A stretch of 6,133 bases of DNA from an uncultured Lentisphaeria bacterium (GCA_905211485.1 CAJMAW010000163.1:1-6133); one strand, 5' to 3'. Positions 1-5,644 are shown, counted from the first letter of the stretch. Program-made: numbers and translations. Notes: a model not told the origin generated them from the letters alone.

Positions 1-1
1 C

Positions 2-88
2 GATGAGGATGACACCGCCGCCGGACATCAGCTTATCGCGGATGCATGGCTCCGTGCCGTTTCTCCCCTCCTGCCCGGGAACCCGTGA
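2..88 (+). CDS. C-terminal end of a gene cut by the left edge, possibly SGNH/GDSL-type hydrolase
   Basis: The frame beginning at base 2 is open from the window edge to a TGA at 86-88 and gives 28 residues ending ...WLRAVSPLLPGNP. The segment TAAGHQLIADAWLRAV resembles the last helix of SGNH/GDSL hydrolases, where a D-x-x-H-P-(T/N)-x-x-G-H-x-x-(I/L)-A-x-A-W pattern carries the catalytic Asp and His. In this piece the residues just before TAAGH are D-E-D-D rather than the expected x-x-H-P, so either the catalytic His is absent, the protein belongs to a related but different family, or the resemblance is accidental. Codons use mostly G/C in third position, like the clear genes of this window. 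No terminator is visible directly after the stop. Family assignment is tentative; that this is the end of a real gene is more likely than the family name. Confidence 0.42.
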   Translation, partial: DEDDTAAGHQLIADAWLRAVSPLLPGNP

Positions 89-248
89 AAAAGAAGAAAA
101 ACTCCTTTGCTTCATTCGCTGTCTCTTCCTGATGGAAACCCGTTTGCACGGACGGCTCCCTCAGGCGCGTTTTGCCTCTCTCAAAGCCGGAATGACAGAA
201 AAATAACAGAAAAGAAACAAAATTTTTGCAAAAATGAGAAAAAATCTT

Positions 249-276
249 TTGAGAAACATGCAATCCGGATTATAAT
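249..276 (+). promoter_or_regulatory. Sigma70-type promoter, rightward
   Basis: TTGAGA (249-254, 5 of 6 matches to the -35 consensus) is followed after 16 nt by a perfect TATAAT (271-276), placing the transcript start near 283. The surrounding 190-280 is A/T-rich, as expected of a promoter in this GC-rich sequence. The next complete gene on this strand is the phosphatase at 733. No Pho box was recognised upstream, but the Pho operator of this group is not known to me, so that is weak evidence. Confidence 0.6.
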
Positions 277-285
277 ATGACCCTG

Positions 286-316
286 GAGGAGCTTTCTTCA
301 GATCTCCTCTGCGTTT
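286..316 (+). terminator. Terminator-like hairpin just after the promoter
   Basis: GAGGAG (286-291) can pair with CTCCTC (304-309) around a 12-nt loop, and a run of six T (313-318) begins three bases after the stem. It lies only a few bases after the predicted transcript start, so it could act as an early attenuator, a 5'-end stabilising stem, or the terminator of an unseen upstream transcript. The stem is short, so the call is weak. GGAGGAG is itself ribosome-binding-site-like, but no start codon follows at a suitable distance. Confidence 0.25.
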
Positions 317-383
317 TTTCCGCGGAAGATCCGATGGAAGAACGGCGGGAAAACAAGAATAGAATGATGAAGAGGAGCGGCGT

Positions 384-434
384 ATGATTTGCCAGAGGAA
401 TCCGGGAATGATGTTTCTAGCGCTTCCTCCGTGA
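384..434 (+). CDS. Candidate 16-residue leader peptide
   Basis: An ATG at 384 is preceded by AGAGGAG (371-377) with a 6-nt spacer, a strong and well-placed ribosome binding site, and reads MICQRNPGMMFLALPP before TGA (432-434). The peptide ends Pro-Pro-stop, a combination known to slow ribosomes. The stop codon is exactly the three-base loop of the hairpin 425-441. The position inside the probable 5' leader of the phosphatase is where a translated leader peptide would be expected. This is an inference from geometry only: short ORFs arise by chance, and nothing here shows translation or what signal the peptide would sense. Confidence 0.3.
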   Translation: MICQRNPGMMFLALPP

Positions 435-441
435 CGGAGGA
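425..441 (+). repeat. Perfect 7-bp hairpin with TGA loop
   Basis: TCCTCCG (425-431) and CGGAGGA (435-441) form a perfect GC-rich 7-bp stem around the loop TGA (432-434). The right arm contains the Shine-Dalgarno-like GGAGGA and the left arm is complementary to it, so the stem would hide that site unless a ribosome reading the small ORF opens it. No T-tract follows, so it is not an intrinsic terminator. Confidence 0.5.
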
Positions 442-499
442 GTCCGGCACGGGAGCGCGACGAAGGGAAGGCAGGGAGGAAGAGCCGTTTCCATTCCCG

Positions 500-530
500 T
501 CATTTCCCTTTGCATCTTTCATTTCCCTTT
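500..530 (+). repeat. 12-bp direct repeat in the leader
   Basis: TCATTTCCCTTT occurs at 500-511 and again at 519-530, a 19-nt period, inside a pyrimidine-rich stretch. The TTCCCTT core of either copy can pair with AAGGGAA in the purine-rich stretch just upstream (about 463-469), so the two copies could form alternative stems. It may be no more than low-complexity sequence. Confidence 0.35.
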
Positions 531-683
531 TTATTCCGGAGCAAACAGATACCCCGGAAAAGGAACGAGAGAAAGAGGGTGGGATGCCGTCACTCCGGAA
601 ATGGAAGAGCCCAGCCGGCCGATGATGAATTGCGGGAATCAGGTGTGGAAGATAAGCAGAACGGAAAAAGCAACAACAGGGAT

Positions 684-723
684 GCGGGGCAGTCCATGAG
701 GGATTGCTTCCCGCACGGAAAGG
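684..723 (+). promoter_or_regulatory. Hairpin and ribosome binding site of the phosphatase
   Basis: GCGGG plus GCA (684-691) can pair with TGC and CCCGC (705-714) across a 2-nt bulge, giving an 8-bp stem with a 13-nt loop. Three bases later lies GGAAAGG (717-723), the best Shine-Dalgarno match for the phosphatase. It is 9 nt before the ATG at 733 but only 3 nt before the GTG at 727, which favours the ATG as the start. Confidence 0.4.
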
Positions 724-732
724 CGAGTGAAA

Positions 733-2292
733 ATGACTTTTCTCGGCATCATAAGAACTGCGGACTGCAGAAGGATCCGCCGGACTCTGACGGCGGCCGT
801 GTTTTTCATGGCGGCAATCTTTTTCATCACGGGTTCCGCCGTGTACGGAGCGGACGGTGCGGCTGCCGAAACCGTCAAACCCGTCAAATACATCTTTCTC
901 TTCATCGGGGACGGGATGGCCACCCCGCAGAGAATGATGACGGATCTGTATCTGAAGAGCATCGGGAAAAAAGAGGGTCTTCTGATGAACCGTCTCCCGG
1001 TGCAGGGGTTTGCAACAACTTATTCCGCCACTTCACTGATCACCGATTCCGCTGCCTCCGCCACGGCGATGGCCACCGGGCAGAAGACGCATGACGGCGC
1101 CATCGGAGTTGATGTGAACAACAAAGCTCTTGAAAATATTGCCGAACTGGCGCGGAAGAAAGGGAAGAAGGTCGGAATCATCACGACGACCTCCATGAAT
1201 CACGCCACTCCCGCCGCATTTTACGCTCATCAGCACAGCCGCGGCAACGCCTACAGGATCGGCCTGGACATGATCGGTTCCGGCTTTGAGTATTTTGCCG
1301 GCGGCGGTCTGATGGATCCCAAGGGCCGGATCATGGTTTCCGATACCGGCGCATGGGTTCCCGATCCGGACAAGAACAAGAAGGATCTTTATGATCTGAT
1401 CCGCGAAAAAGGCATTGTCCATGTAAAGAGCCGCGCCGATTTTGAGAAACTCAGTCCTTCCGACGTGAAGGGCGCCACGGTGTATGTGGAAAATCCCCGT
1501 CAGGACAACGAGCAGAACGTGTATTACGCGCTCGATAAGAATCCCGGCGACATCACGCTTGCCGAATATGTCGCCAAAGCCATCGAACTGCTCGACGGCG
1601 AAAACGGATTCTTCATCATGACCGAAGGCGGGAAAATCGACTGGTCCTGCCATGCCAATGACGCAGCGGGAGCCATGGCCGAAGTCATCAGTCTCGACGA
1701 AGCCATTGCGGAGGCCTGCCGCTTTGCTGAAAAACACCCCGACGATACTCTGATCGTCGTCACCGGCGACCACGAAACCGGCGCCATGACTCTCGGATTC
1801 ACCGGGACCGGCTATCGGCTCTATCTGGCCAATCTCCAGAACCAGAAAAAAACCTGTTTCGCTCTCCGTGAGGAATTCAACACCCTCCGCAATGAAGCGA
1901 AAAAGGCAAAGAAGGAACTGACTTTTGATGAAGTTAAGCCATTTATCACAAAGAATTTCGGACTGAAGTTCGAAGGCGATGCCAAACAGGATAAAATGGT
2001 CCTGAGCGACTATGAGATCAGCAAGCTGGAAGCCGCGTTCAAGCGTTCTGCCGGTTCCAAGGAGTATGCACCGACGGAAAACCGCCGCATCATGTACGGA
2101 AGTTATGATCCCCTGATTGTCGCCTGCACCCATATGCTGGCCAACAAATCGGGAATTGCCTGGGCTTCCTTTGATCACAGCGCCATGCCCGTCGGGACGT
2201 CTGCGCAGGGGCCGAATGCGGCCATTTTCGGAAACCTCTCCGACAATACGGATATCGCCAAGAACATGAGGAAGGTCCTTGAGGCGAAATAA
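733..2292 (+). CDS. Secreted alkaline phosphatase (PhoA family, Zn/Mg metalloenzyme)
   Basis: Hydrolyses phosphate monoesters outside the cytoplasmic membrane through a phosphoserine intermediate, releasing inorganic phosphate. The 519-residue protein (numbered from ATG 733) starts with an Arg-rich n-region and a hydrophobic stretch at about 19-39 ending SAVYGA, a signal peptide. Family motifs are complete by alignment with E. coli PhoA: metal ligand D60 in FIGDG; nucleophile S106 in TDSAASATA; T159 and phosphate-binding R170 in HATPAA...HSR; E298, D303 and H307 in TEGGKIDWSCH; D346-H347 in VTGDHETGAM; H482 near the C-terminus. The E. coli D153/K328 pair is replaced by H157/W304, as in the Vibrio and TAB5 enzymes. 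Residues about 365-475 form a Lys/Glu-rich insertion before the last ligand, longer than in E. coli. GTG 727 is an alternative start. YibE/F follows after 47 nt, probably co-transcribed. Confidence 0.95.
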   Translation: MTFLGIIRTADCRRIRRTLTAAVFFMAAIFFITGSAVYGADGAAAETVKPVKYIFLFIGDGMATPQRMMTDLYLKSIGKKEGLLMNRLPVQGFATTYSATSLITDSAASATAMATGQKTHDGAIGVDVNNKALENIAELARKKGKKVGIITTTSMNHATPAAFYAHQHSRGNAYRIGLDMIGSGFEYFAGGGLMDPKGRIMVSDTGAWVPDPDKNKKDLYDLIREKGIVHVKSRADFEKLSPSDVKGATVYVENPRQDNEQNVYYALDKNPGDITLAEYVAKAIELLDGENGFFIMTEGGKIDWSCHANDAAGAMAEVISLDEAIAEACRFAEKHPDDTLIVVTGDHETGAMTLGFTGTGYRLYLANLQNQKKTCFALREEFNTLRNEAKKAKKELTFDEVKPFITKNFGLKFEGDAKQDKMVLSDYEISKLEAAFKRSAGSKEYAPTENRRIMYGSYDPLIVACTHMLANKSGIAWASFDHSAMPVGTSAQGPNAAIFGNLSDNTDIAKNMRKVLEAK

Positions 2293-2339
2293 GAATTTCA
2301 TTTCTTCTGATTTTTTCAAACGGCCCGGCCGATGATCAC

Positions 2340-3578
2340 ATGTCTGGAATGTATTTGTCAGTTTTGCAATACCTGAAACGGCACCGGGGCGACCTTCTGG
2401 CGGTCGCCCTTGTGTCGATTCTCATCGGGATTCTTCTTTCGCTGGATCTGGGGGCGTCCGTACGGAATCTGGATGGGAATGAGGGGCGTCTGCGCGTGAA
2501 GGCGAAAGTTCTTGCCGTGGACAACACGATGCTGGTCCGTCACGGCGTTCTCTATGCCGGGAATCAGAATCTCGGGATCGAAATCCTTTCCGGGAAATTC
2601 AAGGGGCGGCGCTGCACCGCACTCAATCTCCTGCGTTCGCAGATGGAGCTGGACAAGATCTTTGTGCCCGGCGACATCATCCTGGCCTCTGTCCTGCCTG
2701 CTTCCGCTTCCGGGGAAAAGATGGAAGCTCTGGCCCAGGATCACTACCGCGTGCATCATGAACTGTGGCTGCTCCTGCTTTTTACGGTGTTTCTGCTGCT
2801 CTTTGGCGGATTCACAGGACTCAAGGCGCTGCTGACCTTCCTTTTCACATGTGCGCTGGTCTGGAAGGTGCTGATCCCGCTCTTCCTGACGGGACATGAC
2901 CCGGTCTGGCTTTCACTGGCCGCGGTCTGTGTCCTTTGTGCGGTGATCATCTATTCCGTTGCGGGAGTCGGGCGCAAGGGCCAGACGGCGTTTCTGGGGG
3001 CGTTCCTGGGGGTTCTCGCAAGCTGCCTCATGGCGAAACTCTTCACGGAACTGCTGCATGTGAACGCTGCCACCATGCCCCGCTCGCAGGCACTCTTTTT
3101 TGCCGGATATGAATTCCTGGATCTGACGGGGCTCTTCATAGGGGCTTTGTTCCTCGCATCCTCGGGGGCGGTGATGGATCTTGCCATGGACGTCGCCGCG
3201 GGCATGAACGAACTGGTGCTCCACAAGCCCGGAATTTCCAGAAAGGAACTTCTGAAATCCGGACTTGCCATCGGAAGAGCCGTCGTCGGAACCATGACGA
3301 CCACTCTGCTTCTGGCCTATACCGGCGGATATCTCACTCTGATGATGTCCTTTACCGCCGAAGGAGTCCAGATGCTCGATTTCTTCAATTACCCCTATGT
3401 CGTTCCGGAAATCGTGAAGACGATGGTCGGCAGCATGGGGCTGGTGCTTGTCGCTCCCCTCACAGCCGTGGCGGGATGCTGGATTCTCCCCCGGAATCCG
3501 ATTTTTTCTTCTTCCGGAGAGAAAATGACTGCGGAAAAGGGAAACAACCCTTCCCCGTCTTCCGCCGAGGATCTCTGA
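2340..3578 (+). CDS. YibE/F-family multi-spanning membrane protein
   Basis: Inner-membrane protein of the YibE/F family (Pfam YibE/F-like); its biochemical role is not established. The 412 residues show one N-terminal membrane segment (about 19-38), an extracytoplasmic domain of about 100 residues (40-140) with the family's beta-rich VKAKVLAVDN...IEILSGKFKGRR...N...FVPGDII pattern, then a membrane block from about 142 to 383 with roughly seven segments. Family-typical stretches include GLKALLTFLFTCALVWKVLIP (160-180), SSGAVMDLAMDVAAGMNEL (274-292) and IGRAVVGTMTTTLLLAYTGG (311-330). The tail (385-412) is Ser/Pro-rich and polar. No good Shine-Dalgarno precedes ATG 2340; ATG 2349 is a possible alternative. 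It lies 47 nt after the phosphatase with no terminator between, so translation may depend on the same transcript. Family assignment is firm; the link to phosphate is only positional. Confidence 0.88.
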   Translation: MSGMYLSVLQYLKRHRGDLLAVALVSILIGILLSLDLGASVRNLDGNEGRLRVKAKVLAVDNTMLVRHGVLYAGNQNLGIEILSGKFKGRRCTALNLLRSQMELDKIFVPGDIILASVLPASASGEKMEALAQDHYRVHHELWLLLLFTVFLLLFGGFTGLKALLTFLFTCALVWKVLIPLFLTGHDPVWLSLAAVCVLCAVIIYSVAGVGRKGQTAFLGAFLGVLASCLMAKLFTELLHVNAATMPRSQALFFAGYEFLDLTGLFIGALFLASSGAVMDLAMDVAAGMNELVLHKPGISRKELLKSGLAIGRAVVGTMTTTLLLAYTGGYLTLMMSFTAEGVQMLDFFNYPYVVPEIVKTMVGSMGLVLVAPLTAVAGCWILPRNPIFSSSGEKMTAEKGNNPSPSSAEDL

Positions 3579-3591
3579 AACAGAGAGAGAG

Positions 3592-3610
3592 AATGGGGAA
3601 TCATCCCATT
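3592..3610 (+). terminator. Weak hairpin after the YibE/F gene
   Basis: AATGGG (3592-3597) and CCCATT (3605-3610) form a 6-bp stem with a 7-nt loop, 14 nt after the YibE/F stop. The following sequence is pyrimidine-rich but its T-run comes only about 30 nt later, so termination here is doubtful. Confidence 0.25.
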
Positions 3611-3642
3611 GCGCTCCACCCCTCCTTCCTTGTTCTTTCCTT

Positions 3643-3683
3643 TTTTCCCTGCTTTGTTTTCGTGCGCGCCGCGGCAGGGAAAA
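3643..3683. repeat. 10-bp perfect inverted repeat
   Basis: TTTTCCCTGC (3643-3652) and GCAGGGAAAA (3674-3683) are exact reverse complements separated by 21 GC-rich nt. Read on either strand, the T-run precedes the first arm and the A-run ends the second, so it lacks the trailing U-tract of an intrinsic terminator. It may still block or stabilise converging transcript ends. Confidence 0.5.
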
Positions 3684-3833
3684 TCGGAAAATAGACAGGG
3701 TGATTGAGGGGGGAGGAATCCTTTTTTCTGTCTGCACAGAATGCCTCCTCCAAGCTGATGATTCTTTGCGTTTCCTGCGGGGAAAAGCGGGGGAAAAAAC
3801 TCAGGAAAAGGAAAAATGGTGGAAGAGACAAAG

Positions 3834-3861
3834 CCGGGGGAAAAATCACTTTTTTCCCCGG
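3834..3861 (-). terminator. 12-bp hairpin just after the leftward unknown gene
   Basis: CCGGGGGAAAAA (3834-3845) and TTTTTTCCCCGG (3850-3861) pair over 12 positions, one as a G-T wobble, around the loop TCAC. It starts 22 nt after the stop of the leftward gene ending at 3884. GC pairs sit at the base and A-T pairs at the tip, and no clean T-run follows on the minus strand, so it is an atypical terminator; because it is symmetrical it could serve both converging genes. Confidence 0.4.
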
Positions 3862-3883
3862 TCCTTTCCGGAAGAAACGCGTG

Positions 3884-4564
3884 TTATTTCCCGGATGATG
3901 ATGAGGACGACTGGAACTTCCTGATTTCGTATCCCTGAAGGGCGGCCTTTTCCGGATCGGATGACAAATCGAACTGAGATGTTTCCGCACGTGGTTTGAC
4001 ATGTGCGGCAATGATTCCTCTGCTCCAGAGAGTTTCATCGACTTTTGCACCGGTCTGAATTGCTTTTTTCTTTTCTCCAAAGAATTTTTCCGTCTCTTTC
4101 ATCAGAAGGATTCCAGGTCCGAGTGCGACGATGCATTCTGCATCCTGCACTTTGTTCATGGCCGCCCGGATTCTCTTCAGTCTGCTCTGAAGCGGGACTC
4201 CCATGGGAACTCCTTCAAAGACCTGAATGTACTCCGCATCGCTGACGCCCTCTTTCTGCAGAATTTCCAGGAAAGGAGTCATTTCTTCAGGAGTCTGTAC
4301 TCCGAGGATGAGGATTTTTTCCCCGGCTGCGGTTTCGGACACGGCCCTGGCCACAGCAAAGGCTTCAGCCTGAAACTGATTGATGGCGCCTTCCTTTGCC
4401 TGTTTGCTATGGAAGGAATCGCTGCTGGAATAAAAGTACCATCCGCAGCCGAGAAGACAGAGAAGAACCCCGCAGGCGAGGTAAACAGGTTTCCCGGAAC
4501 GTTTTCCCATGTAGACAAAAACGGCTCCGGCCGCTCCGCAGAGGAGTAAAATGAAAATGGACAT
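3884..4564 (-). CDS. Membrane-anchored protein of unknown function
   Basis: I do not recognise this 226-residue protein. Two hydrophobic segments at about 2-19 and 26-46, with basic KRSGK between them, anchor it in the membrane; the Cys-rich second segment (YLACGVLLCLLGCGWYF) is notable. The rest is a soluble domain whose pattern alternates strands and helices: KILILGV (83-89), a helix at 92-105, EYIQVFEG (111-118), a basic helix at 126-140, CIVALGPGILL (144-154) and GIIAAHV (183-189), which suggests a Rossmann-like alpha/beta fold. The tail ends in six consecutive serines before GK. ATG 4564 is preceded by GGAG (4574-4577) at a 9-nt spacing, supporting this start. It lies downstream of, and on the same strand as, the prepilin-like gene with a 196-nt gap. 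No function is proposed. Confidence 0.75.
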   Translation of the reverse strand: MSIFILLLCGAAGAVFVYMGKRSGKPVYLACGVLLCLLGCGWYFYSSSDSFHSKQAKEGAINQFQAEAFAVARAVSETAAGEKILILGVQTPEEMTPFLEILQKEGVSDAEYIQVFEGVPMGVPLQSRLKRIRAAMNKVQDAECIVALGPGILLMKETEKFFGEKKKAIQTGAKVDETLWSRGIIAAHVKPRAETSQFDLSSDPEKAALQGYEIRKFQSSSSSSGK

Positions 4565-4591
4565 GCTTGCAAACTCCGAATATTGGAAATG

Positions 4592-4622
4592 GATATATCA
4601 AAAACAAAGGGGATGAAAACAA
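4592..4622 (-). promoter_or_regulatory. Possible promoter of the leftward unknown gene
   Basis: On the minus strand TTGTTT (4617-4622) is followed after 19 nt by TGATATATC (4592-4600), an extended -10-like element. The implied transcript start near 4585 lies about 10 nt before the Shine-Dalgarno. The -35 match and spacing are poor, so the call rests mostly on the extended -10 and the A/T-rich setting. Confidence 0.3.
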
Positions 4623-4669
4623 AAGAAGCGGGAAAAATCACGGTCTGGAGGGAAGGATCTTTCCCTTTT

Positions 4670-4704
4670 CCTCCCCCCCGGCAAGGGGAGGGAGGAGGCG
4701 GTGG
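4670..4704 (-). terminator. G/C-tract hairpin after the prepilin-like gene
   Basis: CCTCCCC (4670-4676) pairs with GGGGAGG (4685-4691) around an 8-nt loop, about 70 nt past the stop of the prepilin-like gene. On the minus strand an A/G-rich rather than T-rich stretch follows, so an intrinsic terminator is not well supported. The plus strand from 4685 to 4704 reads as five closely spaced G-runs (GGGG, GGG, GG, GG, GG, then TGG) and could fold as a two-tier G-quadruplex instead. Confidence 0.3.
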
Positions 4705-4760
4705 CAGAGGATCCCCCCTCCCTTTGCAGCAGACACGGGAAACTCCGCGGGTTCCGTTCA

Positions 4761-5636
4761 TCAGATGGCGCAGTCGGAAGCACAGAGTCCCGTGGCGTGA
4801 GGATCGCTTTCGGCACAGGGGACATCTCCGATGTTTTCATCATAGAATTCATCGCGGGCCTGGGCTGTGAATTGGGAGACGGAGCCGTCCGCCAGAAGAG
4901 TGTTGGCTGTGCCGTATCCCGTTTCCGTTCCGACATGTCCGAGAAGCGCGGTGCCGGAAAATTCCTTGATCATCGGGGAGGGGGCATGTCTGAAATTGGT
5001 ATGCACGTAGTCATAAGCCTTTCCGAGATTGCAGCCGGATCCGTCTGCGAACAGGGCCTTGTCGGGGTATTTTTCATAATTTTTCCCGCTCGGGCCGAAG
5101 AAATGAAGATTTGCGGCATAGGACTGGCCGTAATCGGTGGACCATGTCATGGTTTTCGACCAGTCGGTTATGTCTTCGCCGCCGTTCGACCTCGCATAGA
5201 CGATGGGACAATGGAAGGTTTTCACTCGCAGACTGTCCTCGGAAACAGGAGAGACCTGCACATAACGCACTGTCGTGAAGATTCTCAGGGGGACCACCAC
5301 GGTGTTCTGATCCGCCGTATATCCGCTTGCAGTCGGATCGTTTGAATTCCGGATCATCAGGCGCTGGAAATCCGAGCCGTACATGAAAGTGTAAATGCCG
5401 ATCTGTTTCAGATTGCTTTTACAGGAAATTTCCTGCGCCTTGGCCCGGGCTGCGCTCAGAGCGGGCAGAAGCATCCCTGCTAGAATCGCGATGATCGCTA
5501 TCACCACCAGAAGTTCTATCAGCGTAAACGAATGCGCCGCATGGCGGGAGCGAGTCCGCTCCTCCAGCGGACAGAGGAACTGTTTTCTGACAAATGCTGC
5601 AATTCGACTGGATCCCGGAAAATCTTTCTTTGCCAT
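4761..5636 (-). CDS. Prepilin-type (pseudopilin-like) protein with N-terminal cleavage/methylation motif
   Basis: A secreted or envelope-anchored pseudopilin-like protein of 291 residues. After a long basic leader (1-36, with RTRSRHAAHS) comes the type IV prepilin motif F37-T-L-I-E41 with the conserved Glu at +5, then the hydrophobic helix LLVVIAIIAILAGMLLPAL (42-60) and the SAARAKAQEISCKSNLKQIG segment common in PVC-group families. The residue before the cleavage point is Ser36 instead of Gly, a variation frequent in these phyla. The C-terminal half has FRH (215-217) and ANTLLADGSV (244-253), the parts of the H-X9-DG domain, here split by an insertion. Cys274, Cys285 and Cys289 cluster at the C-terminus. 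ATG 5636 has a strong AGGAG (5645-5649) at an 8-nt spacing. Such proteins are exported and processed by prepilin peptidase; the substrate or surface role of this one cannot be told from sequence. Confidence 0.9.
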   Translation of the reverse strand: MAKKDFPGSSRIAAFVRKQFLCPLEERTRSRHAAHSFTLIELLVVIAIIAILAGMLLPALSAARAKAQEISCKSNLKQIGIYTFMYGSDFQRLMIRNSNDPTASGYTADQNTVVVPLRIFTTVRYVQVSPVSEDSLRVKTFHCPIVYARSNGGEDITDWSKTMTWSTDYGQSYAANLHFFGPSGKNYEKYPDKALFADGSGCNLGKAYDYVHTNFRHAPSPMIKEFSGTALLGHVGTETGYGTANTLLADGSVSQFTAQARDEFYDENIGDVPCAESDPHATGLCASDCAI

Positions 5637-5644
5637 GATTTCTT

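Larger units (their letters stand above)
89..732. other. Gene-poor region before the phosphatase, probably a long 5' leader
   Basis: About 640 nt separate the partial left gene from the phosphatase. The longer open frames here read as low-complexity Arg/Glu/Pro/Phe-rich peptides without good ribosome binding sites, so I call none of them. The stretch begins A/T-rich (about 185-280), where a promoter lies, and then turns into alternating purine-rich (about 461-483) and pyrimidine-rich (about 487-530) runs with several hairpins. If the promoter at 249-276 drives the phosphatase, the transcript carries roughly 450 nt of leader. Separate entries describe the promoter, hairpins, repeat and small ORF. 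Confidence 0.5.
3579..3883. other. Convergent intergenic region rich in inverted repeats
   Basis: Between the ends of the rightward YibE/F gene and the leftward unknown gene lie 305 nt with no convincing coding frame. It contains a weak hairpin AATGGG/CCCATT (3592-3610), a 10-bp inverted repeat (3643-3683), a hairpin TTCTGT-CTGC-ACAGAA (3726-3741) with a possible outer GGAGG/CCTCC stem, a purine-rich run (about 3776-3845) with three G4-5A4-6 blocks, and the strong stem 3834-3861. None is a textbook hairpin followed by a T-run, yet the position between converging genes makes transcription termination the likeliest role. Confidence 0.5.

Noticed and set aside
389..625. Rightward 78-codon frame from TTG 389
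   Set aside because: Low-complexity Glu/Arg/Pro/Phe-rich translation, no ribosome binding site at suitable spacing; explained by purine and pyrimidine runs.
601..699. Small ORF from ATG 601 (MEEPSRPMMN...)
   Set aside because: Only weak CCGGAA before the start and no protein-like features.
510..1094. Rightward 194-codon frame overlapping the phosphatase 5' half
   Set aside because: Runs out of frame through the signal peptide and nucleophile region of a certain gene; composition is His/Arg/Gly-rich as in a frame shadow.
1033..2319. Leftward 428-codon frame antisense to the phosphatase
   Set aside because: Long antisense frame produced by the GC-rich codon use of the phosphatase; no family motif and no ribosome binding site.
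615..2336. CCGGCCGATGAT occurs at 615-626 and 2325-2336, shortly before both rightward genes
   Set aside because: A 12-mer repeated twice in 6 kb is near chance expectation, and spacing to the starts differs (over 100 nt versus 3 nt).
3601..4080. Leftward 159-codon frame crossing the convergent region
   Set aside because: Overlaps the end of the supported leftward gene in another frame and reads as Pro/Ser/Phe/Lys low complexity from homopolymer runs.
4701..5345. Rightward 214-codon frame antisense to the prepilin-like gene
   Set aside because: Antisense shadow; the opposite strand has clear prepilin and C-terminal domain motifs.
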